Positions 1-6,696 of a stretch of 30,096 nt of DNA are shown one piece after another. The stretch spans positions 1 to 30,096 of the forward strand of contig JBBDQP010000065.1 in NCBI GenBank assembly GCA_040905965.1, given 5' to 3'. The notes under the pieces are model-generated. The model was not told the DNA's origin. It made no database searches and saw only the letters and a program-made list of their open reading frames with translations. Origin of the DNA: DATHWB01 sp040905965. GTDB taxonomy: Bacteria > Actinomycetota > Acidimicrobiia > Spongiisociales > ZC4RG35. Within the stretch, counting starts at the first letter, position 1; every line of letters begins with the position of its first letter. The position numbers were made by a program, and so were the translations under genes.

Positions 1-288
1 GGCGGCGGGATCCCAGGAAACCTTCCGAGAACCCTTCCGCACGGGCTCGGAGCCGAGCTCGACCCGGCGACCTGGGAGATCCCGAACGTCTTTCGGGCAG
101 TCGCCGCACGCGGCCCGGTGTCCTGGGACGACATGGCAGATGCGTTCAACCTCGGACTCGGATTCTGCGTGGTCGTCGATCCGGACGGTGTCGACGCCGT
201 CCTCGCGGTGACTGAGTCAGTCGGTTCGAGAGTGGTCGGGAAGGTGGTCGAAGGGCGCGGTGTCCGGTTCAGCGGACCGCTGGGCTGA
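1..288 (+). CDS. purM: Phosphoribosylformylglycinamidine cyclo-ligase (AIR synthase), C-terminal part
   Basis: This is the last 95 codons of a gene that begins before the window, open in frame 1 and ending in TGA at 286-288. It starts with GGIPGNLPRTLP, the glycine-rich stretch typical of the C-terminal domain of PurM, and continues with the WEIPNVFRAVAARG and FNLGLGFCVVV segments found near the end of AIR synthases. The enzyme makes aminoimidazole ribonucleotide from FGAM with ATP in purine biosynthesis, in the cytoplasm. The N-terminal half is outside the window, so length and start cannot be checked. The family call is confident because the order and spacing of these C-terminal motifs fit PurM; the related PurL has a different ending. 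Confidence 0.9.
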   Translation, partial: GGGIPGNLPRTLPHGLGAELDPATWEIPNVFRAVAARGPVSWDDMADAFNLGLGFCVVVDPDGVDAVLAVTESVGSRVVGKVVEGRGVRFSGPLG

Positions 289-373
289 CGCGACAACCCG
301 GCCGCCTGGCACAATGGAAGTCGATGTTCCCACCGCTCCCCTGCCGCGACCGTAAGGCTCTCTTCGCCGCTCC

Positions 374-404
374 GTAGATGGACGGTCTTTCACCGTCCAT
401 CTAC
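374..404 (+). promoter_or_regulatory. Perfect 13-bp inverted repeat in aminotransferase leader
   Basis: GTAGATGGACGGT (374-386) is followed by the loop CTTTC and its exact reverse complement (392-404). The repeat ends 4 nt before the AAGGAG ribosome binding site (409-414) of the aminotransferase gene. There is no T-run after it, so it does not look like a terminator. It may be a dyad operator for a regulator or a stable mRNA hairpin next to the ribosome binding site. A weak promoter candidate upstream is CTGACG (285-290) with CACAAT (310-315), but its 19-nt spacer is long. The rest of 289-419 shows nothing else I can support. Confidence 0.7.
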
Positions 405-419
405 GACCAAGGAGCAACC

Positions 420-1688
420 ATGACCGACCTTCGACACGAAGACCTGATCGCCCCCGTCATCGCCTTTGACACCGACCTGGTGATCGAGCGGGCCGCAGGA
501 ATCTGGATCCACGACGCCGCAGGCAACCGCTGGGCGGACTTCGCCTGCGGCACCGCCGTCACCAATCTCGGACACAACCACCCGGCGGTGGTCGCGGCCG
601 CCCACGCCCAGATCGACAGGGTGATGCACTCGGGCTGCGTATTCCACTACGACACACTGGTGCAAGCCGCAGAACGGCTCCGGGCGATCACTCCGGACGG
701 AATCGAGAAGTTCGGTTTCGCCAACTCGGGTTCCGAGGCGGTGGAGGCCGCCGTCAAACTTGCCAGGAAGATGACCGGACGCCAGTCGGTGATCGCCTTC
801 CGGGGAGGATTCCACGGGCGGACGATGGGCTCGGTGGCGTATACGACTTCCAACAGCAAGTATCGCGACGGGTATCACCCGATCCTCGGGTCGACCTTCA
901 TCAGCCCCTTCCCCCACCCCTATCGCTGGGGGATGAGCGAGGACGAGGCCGTCGCCCACTCGCTGAACGAACTCGACATGTTGTTCCGACACGAGGTCAC
1001 ACCGCACAATGTCGCCGCCCTTCTGATCGAGCCTGTGCAAGGTGAGGGCGGCTACTACCCGGCACCGGTGAGTTTCATGACCGAACTCCGGCGGGTCTGT
1101 GACGAACACGGAATTCTGTTGGTGTTCGACGAGGTCCAGACCGGATTCGGGAGGACGGCCGAGTGGTTCGCATCCGACCACTTCCCGGTCGACCCTGACA
1201 TCATCGCCCTCGGCAAGGGCATCGCCAACGGACTCCCGCTGTCGGCATATGGAGCGTCGGATGCCCTCCTGGACGGGTGGAAGGTGGGATCGCACGGGAC
1301 GACCTTCGGAGGCAACCCGGTGTCGTGTGCGGCGGCGATTGCGGTGATGGACACGATGGGAGATCTGCTCCCGAACGCACGGGCGGTGTCTGCCCGGGCG
1401 TTCGAACGGTTTGAGAAGCTGAAGGTCGAGCATCAGACGATCGGCGATGTCCGCGGTCTCGGGTTGATGATCGGCATCGAGTTGGTCGCGGATCGAGAAA
1501 CGAGGGAACCCGACGCGGCCGCCTTCAGGCACATCCAGCAGTACTGCCTCTCCCGGGAGTTGGTCATCATCGAGTGCGGCCCGACCGCCAACATCATCCG
1601 TTTCATCCCTCCGGTGATCACGACTCTCGAGGAGTTGGATTGGGCGATCGACTTGATCGGCGACGCACTGGAGGACTGGGAGTCCTGA
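420..1688 (+). CDS. Class III (GabT-like) pyridoxal-phosphate aminotransferase
   Basis: A 422-aa cytoplasmic enzyme of fold type I, PLP-dependent class III. Visible motifs are the N-terminal GTAVTNLGHNHP, the phosphate-binding NSGSEAVEAA (about 102-111), FRGGFHGRTMG (127-137), the LVFDEVQTGFGRT segment with Asp237 that contacts the PLP ring nitrogen, and the ALGKGIANG segment with Lys266 as the Schiff-base lysine. Length and motifs match 4-aminobutyrate/omega-amino acid aminotransferases, but class III members also act on ornithine, acetylornithine, diaminobutyrate and taurine-like amines, so the substrate is open. I chose ATG 420 because AAGGAG precedes it by 5 nt; the upstream in-frame ATG at 378 lies inside the hairpin and has no ribosome binding site. 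It sits beside betaine uptake and synthesis genes, which hints at a link to nitrogenous osmolytes but does not prove one. Confidence 0.88.
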   Translation: MTDLRHEDLIAPVIAFDTDLVIERAAGIWIHDAAGNRWADFACGTAVTNLGHNHPAVVAAAHAQIDRVMHSGCVFHYDTLVQAAERLRAITPDGIEKFGFANSGSEAVEAAVKLARKMTGRQSVIAFRGGFHGRTMGSVAYTTSNSKYRDGYHPILGSTFISPFPHPYRWGMSEDEAVAHSLNELDMLFRHEVTPHNVAALLIEPVQGEGGYYPAPVSFMTELRRVCDEHGILLVFDEVQTGFGRTAEWFASDHFPVDPDIIALGKGIANGLPLSAYGASDALLDGWKVGSHGTTFGGNPVSCAAAIAVMDTMGDLLPNARAVSARAFERFEKLKVEHQTIGDVRGLGLMIGIELVADRETREPDAAAFRHIQQYCLSRELVIIECGPTANIIRFIPPVITTLEELDWAIDLIGDALEDWES

Positions 1689-1725
1689 CGGGAACTAAAT
1701 GCCGCATGTCGACGTCGTAGGGGAT

Positions 1726-2535
1726 ATGAAGCCACTCACATCCGGATTCCTCGTCGCAGCGCTGCTGCTGAGCGCCTGCGGCGCCGGAGAACCTGGCACC
1801 ACGCCCACTGACACCCAGTCCGACGATGTCATCCTGACCGTCACCGACGAAGGCGGATTCGCCCCCGTCGAGTTGCTGCTCGGTCGCCACCCCCGATTCG
1901 TGCTGCAGGCAGATGGCCGTCTCTACACGCCGGGCGTTGTCGCCGCGATCTATCCGGGTCCGATGCTCACTCCGATCTTCGTCGGCACCGTGGACGAGGC
2001 CGACATGGACGAAATCCTGCGCCTTGTCACCGAAGCCGGTCTGGGTGACATCGACGGTCGTGTGGACGACACCACCGCCGCCGCCCACATCGCCGATGCC
2101 ACCACCACAGTGGTCACCTACTTCGACGGCGAGAAGACGCACACGGCGTCGGTGTATGCCCTCGGCATTGCACTCGAATCTTCGGAACTGGCCGAGGACG
2201 TGATGGCGGTGGTCGAAGCTCTCGACCGGGCGGCGGCGAACATCGATGATGCCGTCGAATACCGGCCGACCCGGGTGGAGATCCGTACCGGTAACGGCCT
2301 GGCGCTTCCCGACCCGGAGTACCGCACCACCAAGCCGTGGCCGCTGGAAACCGCTCCAGACGAATTGCCCGTGGGAGAGCTCGGCTGGCGCTGCGTCGTC
2401 GTGGAGGGTCCGCCCGCCACCGACCTGCTCGAGCTGTTCGGGGAAGCCACCCAGGCCACAGTGTGGGACTACCAGGGAACCGAGATCGCGCTGATCGCCC
2501 GCGGCCTCGTCCCCGGCGCACCCGGCTGCCGCTGA
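1726..2535 (+). CDS. Putative secreted lipoprotein of unknown function
   Basis: A 269-aa protein with a lipoprotein signal: MKPL, a hydrophobic core (GFLVAALLL) and the lipobox LLSAC with Cys18, followed by a Gly/Thr/Pro-rich linker. It is therefore probably anchored to the outer face of the membrane. The rest is acidic and mixed alpha/beta, with no transmembrane segment and no catalytic motif I recognise. ATG 1726 is preferred to ATG 1699 because it puts the signal peptide at the N terminus and has TAGGGG just upstream. It follows the aminotransferase on the same strand after 37 bp, so the two may be co-transcribed. Its 3' end faces the permease gene across the palindromic element at 2542-2662. 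The function is unknown. Confidence 0.7.
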   Translation: MKPLTSGFLVAALLLSACGAGEPGTTPTDTQSDDVILTVTDEGGFAPVELLLGRHPRFVLQADGRLYTPGVVAAIYPGPMLTPIFVGTVDEADMDEILRLVTEAGLGDIDGRVDDTTAAAHIADATTTVVTYFDGEKTHTASVYALGIALESSELAEDVMAVVEALDRAAANIDDAVEYRPTRVEIRTGNGLALPDPEYRTTKPWPLETAPDELPVGELGWRCVVVEGPPATDLLELFGEATQATVWDYQGTEIALIARGLVPGAPGCR

Positions 2536-2541
2536 GGGCCC

Positions 2542-2662
2542 GGCGAACCCAGGGTTGTGCGGTACCGTTTCGGTACTCCCGAGCCCACAGTTCAACTGAA
2601 GTTCCGAACCGTGGGCTCCCAGCTACCGATTCGGTACTCCTGAACCCAGGGTACGCGGTGCC
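2542..2662. repeat. Palindromic cloverleaf-like intergenic element, copy A
   Basis: About 120 bp of non-coding DNA between two convergent genes. Its ends, GGCGAACCCAGGGTTG (2542-2557) and GAACCCAGGGTACGCG (2642-2657), are inverted repeats with 12 of 16 positions matching. Between them lie three hairpins: GTACCG/CGGTAC (2562-2576, loop TTT), a 13-bp stem with one mismatch (2581-2593 with 2606-2618), and TACCG/CGGTA (2624-2636). The reverse complement aligns along nearly its full length with copy B at 23566-23685. It could also help end transcription of both flanking genes, but it has no T-run. Confidence 0.85.
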
Positions 2663-2664
2663 CC

Positions 2665-4575
2665 TTATCCGGTGGGGGGCTGGAGGCGGGCGGCCCAGGC
2701 TTGGGTGAAGCGGTCGAGGATCATCGCCATCAGCACGATTGCCAGACCCACCTCGAACCCGAGGCCGTACAGGTTGCGGGTCAACGCCCGGACCGTCTCG
2801 AACCCGAGCGCCCCGCCACCCACCAGCCCGGCGATGATCACCATCGCCAGCACCATCATGATCACCTGGTTGACGCCCGCCATGATGGTCGGTGCGGCCA
2901 GCGGCAGCCGTACCCCGAGCATCGTCTGGCGCGATGTCGCACCGAACGTCTGAGATGCTTCGATGCTCTCCTCCGGCACCTCCTTGATCCCGAGCGCCGT
3001 GATGCGGATTCCTGGGACGATGGCGTAGAGCACCGAGGCGATGATCCCCGGCACCGCACCGACGGTGAAGAGAATGACGGCAGGGATGATGTAGACGAGA
3101 GCCGGAATCGTCTGCAGACCATCGAGGATCGGGCTCAACACCGCCTCGACCCTGGGTCTGCGACCCGCCCAGACCCCGATCGGCACTGCGATCGCCACCG
3201 ACAAGAGCACGCCCACCATCACCTGGACGAGCGTGTCGATGGAGATCGCCCACAGCCCGATGGCACCCATGGTCAGCAGCGCCAACGCCGAGAACACCGC
3301 CAGACCCCATCCCCCCACCTTCCAACATGCCCAGGCGGTGACGACGACGAGCACGGGCCATGCCACGGTGAACGTGAGGAACTCTCGAACCGGAATGATG
3401 ATCCCGGCGACGACGAAGTCGTTGAACGGCCGAGTCGCCCACGAGAGATTGTCCCGCGCCCACACGACCACGTTGTCGATCGGGTCGAAGGCGCTGATGG
3501 TGGTAAGCGCCGGGAAGTCCGACCATCCGGCGAGGACTCCCACGACGAGTCCGACGACCAGTCCGGCAGCCCCGATCAGCGTCGTCCGATTCGACACCCG
3601 TCTCGTCCGGTCGATCTGGGCGAGTCCTCGCCACATCCGGTCGAGGACGACCGCCACGGCCACGATGGCGAGACCGGCGGCGATCCCCCGTCCGGTGCGC
3701 CGCTGGGATAGCGTCTGGAGCACCGCCGCACCCAGCCCGCCGGCGCCGATCAGCGCGGCCAACACCACGATCCCGAGCGCCATCATGATCGTCTGACTGA
3801 GGCCGGTCAGAATGGTGGGAAGGGCCATCGGCAACTGAACTTTGAGCAGCGTCTGGCGGTCGGTCGACCCGAACATCTCCGACGCCTCCACGGCTGCCTG
3901 CGGTACCTGCCGAATGCCCAGCGTGGTGAGCCGGACGACCGGCGGCAGGGCGTAGATCACCGTCGCCACCGCCGCGTTCACCGCCCCCACCCCGAAGAAG
4001 CCAAGAAGCGGGAGGAAGTAGACGAAGGCGGGGACCGTCTGCATCGCATCGAGGATCGGTCGGATGGCGGCTTCGACCCTGGGGCGCCGGGAGGCGAGTA
4101 CCCCGAGCGGAACACCGATGATCACCGCGAACAGCACTGCCGTCCCCATCAGCGCCAGAGTCTCCATCGTCGGTTCCCACAGTCCGACGACACCGGCATA
4201 CAGCAACGCCACCGCCGCCACCGCCCCCTGCTTCCACATGTGCACCCTGGCGAGGGACAGGAAGACGAAACCGGCGAGGAAATACCACGGGAGCCACAGG
4301 AGGATCGACTCGAAGCCTTCGATCACCCAATTGAGGAACCCGGTGAGCGGAACGAAGAATCCCGTGAAGAGCAGATGGGACCGCCGGTTCTCGCGGATCC
4401 ACGTTCCCATGTCGTCGAAGAAGTCGGAGAAGAAGGTGTCGAGAACCGCCGGGAACGAGCCCGTGACCGCCATCTGGAGGACGAGGGCGAATCCGACCAC
4501 TCCGATCCAGGGGAGAACTCGCCGCACCGCCTCGGTGCCCAGCGTCACCGAAATCGGGGGCGAGGTGGCGGCCAT
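2665..4575 (-). CDS. Glycine betaine/proline ABC transporter permease, tandem two-domain fusion
   Basis: A 636-aa integral membrane protein made of two ProW/OpuAB-like permease units in one chain. Each half has a long hydrophobic lead-in and then the binding-protein-dependent permease core: ASRRPRVEAAIRPILDAMQT (about 161-180) with the EAA-loop EASEMFGSTDRQ (230-241), and GRRPRVEAVLSPILDGLQT (471-489) with EASQTFGATSRQ (539-550). The two EAA loops would dock to the ATPase, so one chain can replace the usual permease homodimer. The start at 4575 overlaps the ATPase stop as TGATG, indicating translational coupling; a longer upstream reading would run through the ATPase gene. Family knowledge points to quaternary amines or proline as substrates. 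Downstream lies the palindromic element, not a classical terminator. Confidence 0.88.
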   Translation of the reverse strand: MAATSPPISVTLGTEAVRRVLPWIGVVGFALVLQMAVTGSFPAVLDTFFSDFFDDMGTWIRENRRSHLLFTGFFVPLTGFLNWVIEGFESILLWLPWYFLAGFVFLSLARVHMWKQGAVAAVALLYAGVVGLWEPTMETLALMGTAVLFAVIIGVPLGVLASRRPRVEAAIRPILDAMQTVPAFVYFLPLLGFFGVGAVNAAVATVIYALPPVVRLTTLGIRQVPQAAVEASEMFGSTDRQTLLKVQLPMALPTILTGLSQTIMMALGIVVLAALIGAGGLGAAVLQTLSQRRTGRGIAAGLAIVAVAVVLDRMWRGLAQIDRTRRVSNRTTLIGAAGLVVGLVVGVLAGWSDFPALTTISAFDPIDNVVVWARDNLSWATRPFNDFVVAGIIIPVREFLTFTVAWPVLVVVTAWACWKVGGWGLAVFSALALLTMGAIGLWAISIDTLVQVMVGVLLSVAIAVPIGVWAGRRPRVEAVLSPILDGLQTIPALVYIIPAVILFTVGAVPGIIASVLYAIVPGIRITALGIKEVPEESIEASQTFGATSRQTMLGVRLPLAAPTIMAGVNQVIMMVLAMVIIAGLVGGGALGFETVRALTRNLYGLGFEVGLAIVLMAMILDRFTQAWAARLQPPTG

Positions 4576-5609
4576 CAGTCTGCCGCCAACAACTCCGCAA
4601 CGGTGGACCGGTCGACGACACCGACCGGCTGGCCGTCGGAGTCGACCACGCACAGCGACGTGACCCCGTCGAGGAGGGCGGGCACGATCCGCTCGACGGT
4701 GTCGGTCGAATCCACCGTGCGAACATCGTCCTGTTCGGCCTGACCGGGACGCATCACATCGGCAGCGGTCAGGACCTTCGCCTTCGGAATGTCACGGGTG
4801 AACTCTTCGACGTACGGCGTGGCCGGTCGGGTGATCAACTCCGCCGCAGTTCCGATCTGGTCGAACGCCCCGTCCTTCATGATGGCGATCCGATCGCCGA
4901 GCTTGATGGCCTCGGCGAAGTCGTGGGTGATGAAGACGAGCGTTCCTCGCATCTCCTCTTGGAGGCGGATCAGCTCGTCTTGCATGTCGCGGCGGATGAG
5001 GGGGTCGAGGGCGGAGAATGGCTCATCGAAGAAGAGCACCTCGGGACCGACACAGAGAGCCCGAGCCAGCCCGACCCGCTGTTGCATGCCGCCGGACAGC
5101 TGTTGGGGGAAGTGGTTCTCCCAGCCTTTGAGACCGACAGTCTCGAGAACTTCCATGGCGCGCACATGACGGTCCCGGCGACTCAGACCCTGGATCTCCA
5201 AGCCGTAGGCGGCGTTGTCGATCACCCTCCGGTGTGGAAACAGCCCGAAATGCTGGAACACCATCGACAGCTTCTTGCGACGCACCTCGCGCAGGTCGTT
5301 CTCGGCCAGCGCAGTGAGATCGACACCGTCGAGCATCACCTGACCCCGACTGGTATCGGCGAGTCGCGACACGCACCGGATGAGCGTGGATTTTCCCGAG
5401 CCGGAGAGTCCCATGACGACGAAGGTCTCGCCTCGCCGAACGTCGAAGGACACGTCGCGCACTGCGACGGTGCACCCGGTCTCGGCGAGAATCTCGTCCC
5501 GCGAGCTCCCCTGCTCGGCCTGTTCGATCGCCTGATCCGCCTTGGCACCGAAGACCTTCCACAGATGGCGGATCTCCAGACAGGCTGGCTCGAGGGCGGC
5601 GGCGGTCAT
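4575..5609 (-). CDS. Glycine betaine/proline ABC transporter ATP-binding protein (ProV/OpuAA-like)
   Basis: A 344-aa ATPase that would power the fused permease on the cytoplasmic side. It shows Walker A GLSGSGKST (67-75), signature LSGGMQQR (171-178), Walker B VLFFDEP (191-197) and the switch histidine in FITHDF (His229). The N-terminal LWKVFGAKADQAIEQAEQG and the region SRDEILAETGCTVAVRD are typical of the ProV/OpuAA group, which senses osmotic state through C-terminal CBS domains. Here the tail (about 280-344, ADVMRPGQ to GVVDRSTVAELL) looks like a single, short CBS unit, while E. coli ProV carries a longer region. ATG 5609 is the start; the longer reading frame would extend into the divergent binding-protein gene. 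A -10-like TACATT lies 8 nt upstream, so the mRNA may be leaderless. Confidence 0.9.
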   Translation of the reverse strand: MTAAALEPACLEIRHLWKVFGAKADQAIEQAEQGSSRDEILAETGCTVAVRDVSFDVRRGETFVVMGLSGSGKSTLIRCVSRLADTSRGQVMLDGVDLTALAENDLREVRRKKLSMVFQHFGLFPHRRVIDNAAYGLEIQGLSRRDRHVRAMEVLETVGLKGWENHFPQQLSGGMQQRVGLARALCVGPEVLFFDEPFSALDPLIRRDMQDELIRLQEEMRGTLVFITHDFAEAIKLGDRIAIMKDGAFDQIGTAAELITRPATPYVEEFTRDIPKAKVLTAADVMRPGQAEQDDVRTVDSTDTVERIVPALLDGVTSLCVVDSDGQPVGVVDRSTVAELLAAD

Positions 5610-5614
5610 CGCTC

Positions 5615-5623
5615 GATAATGTA
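5615..5623. promoter_or_regulatory. Overlapping divergent -10 elements of the transporter genes
   Basis: In the 59-bp gap between the ATPase (minus) and the binding protein (plus), GATAAT (5615-5620) reads as a plus-strand -10 box, one base from consensus. TACATT (complement of 5618-5623) reads as a minus-strand -10 box 8 nt before the ATPase ATG. The two hexamers share 3 bp. Neither has a clear -35, which suggests activator dependence or an alternative sigma factor; that is inference. Confidence 0.45.
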
Positions 5624-5668
5624 GCCACCGACTCCTCGGCGCGGCCGGGGAGACAGGAGGGAAATCAG

Positions 5669-6640
5669 ATGAAGCGAGCACTCGCTTTGACACTGTCGAT
5701 GGCACTGTTCCTCGCCGCGTGCGGCGGTTCGGATGCCGGAGAGACCGACGAATCGGAAGCACCTGATGCGGACAAGCCGACGATCACACTGATCGTGAAC
5801 CCGTGGACCGCCTCGCGCCTCAACGCCGAGGTGGCCAAGGTCATCATCGAAGCAGAACTCGGATACCCGGTGGAGATCACCGAAGTGAACGAGAACGACG
5901 CGATGTTCACCGGCATGGCAGACGGCACACTCGACGCCGTGCTGGAGATCTGGCCTTCGGGCGTCACGGACGCCGAGACTGCCTACTTCGACGAGGGCAG
6001 CGTCGTCAACATCGGCGAACTCGGGACCGTCGGCAAGATCGGCTGGTTCGTCCCGAGCTACGTCGTCGACGAGGACCCGACACTCGCGACGTGGGAGGGC
6101 TACCAGGATCCGGCGGTGGCCGAAATGTTCGCGACCGCGGAGACCGGCGATCTCGGCCGGTTCCTCGGAACCGACCCGTCGTACTCGCAGTACGACGAGC
6201 AGATCATCGCCAACCTGGGGCTGCCGTTCCAAGTGGTGTTCTCGGGCTCCGAGCCTGCGACTGTCGCCGAACTGGACGCCCGCTTCGCCGCCAACGAGCC
6301 GATCATCATGTACTGGTGGACGCCGACCGCGGCGGTCGCCAAGTACGACCTGGTGAACGTGACCCTGCCCGCCCACAACGACGAGTGCGGGGCGAGTGCG
6401 GCAGCAGGTGACGGTGGCGTGGACTGCGACTACCCCGAGGACGTCCTGTTCAAGGCGGCATCGGCAAAGTTGGAGGACAAGGCGCCGGACGTCTTCGCCT
6501 TCCTGCAGGCGTTCACCTTGACCACCGAGGATCAGCTGTCGATGCTGCCTCCGGTCGAGATCGACGGCCTCGAGCCGTCGGCCGTTGCAGCCACCTGGGT
6601 GGCGGACAACGAGAGCACCTGGTCGGCTTGGCTCCCCTGA
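5669..6640 (+). CDS. Glycine betaine/proline-type substrate-binding lipoprotein (ProX/OpuAC-like)
   Basis: A 323-aa binding protein with a lipoprotein signal (MKRALALTLSMALFLAAC, Cys18) and an acidic linker, so it is tethered outside the membrane and delivers substrate to the permease encoded divergently. Features of the OpuAC domain are visible: NPWTASRLNAEVAK near residue 44, VLEIWPSG near 92 and IMYWWTPTAAVAKYDL near 212. The Trp/Tyr residues in these segments are the kind that form the aromatic cage for quaternary ammonium groups. Strong ribosome binding site AGGAGGG (5655-5661) sits 7 nt before ATG 5669. Glycine betaine is the likeliest ligand given the choline-oxidation genes next door; choline, carnitine or proline betaine remain possible. 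A hairpin at 6663-6690 closes the unit. Confidence 0.9.
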   Translation: MKRALALTLSMALFLAACGGSDAGETDESEAPDADKPTITLIVNPWTASRLNAEVAKVIIEAELGYPVEITEVNENDAMFTGMADGTLDAVLEIWPSGVTDAETAYFDEGSVVNIGELGTVGKIGWFVPSYVVDEDPTLATWEGYQDPAVAEMFATAETGDLGRFLGTDPSYSQYDEQIIANLGLPFQVVFSGSEPATVAELDARFAANEPIIMYWWTPTAAVAKYDLVNVTLPAHNDECGASAAAGDGGVDCDYPEDVLFKAASAKLEDKAPDVFAFLQAFTLTTEDQLSMLPPVEIDGLEPSAVAATWVADNESTWSAWLP

Positions 6641-6662
6641 GCAAGCGATCCGGCTGAAAACT

Positions 6663-6690
6663 GCGGGGGGATCCGACCGGATCCCCCCGC
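6663..6690. terminator. Hairpin terminator between convergent binding-protein and choline dehydrogenase genes
   Basis: GCGGGGGGATCC (6663-6674), loop GACC, then the exact complement (6679-6690): a perfect 12-bp GC-rich stem. On the minus strand it is followed by CAGTTTTCAG, so it fits best as the intrinsic terminator of the betA transcript. On the plus strand only TTCG follows, so termination of the binding-protein mRNA there would be weaker. Confidence 0.75.
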
Positions 6691-6696
6691 TTCGCG

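Noticed and set aside
378..419. Longer aminotransferase start at ATG 378
   Set aside because: That ATG lies in the left arm of the perfect hairpin, lacks a ribosome binding site, and the family begins near MTDLRHEDL at 420, which has AAGGAG at a good distance.
390..1532. Long antisense reading frame over the aminotransferase
   Set aside because: It mirrors the coding frame of a recognised enzyme in GC-rich DNA, has an Arg/His/Gly-rich product and no family motifs.
2114..4726. 870-codon minus-strand frame overlapping the permease
   Set aside because: The product is Arg/Asp/Gly-rich low complexity; the permease frame in the same DNA has clear transmembrane and EAA motifs.
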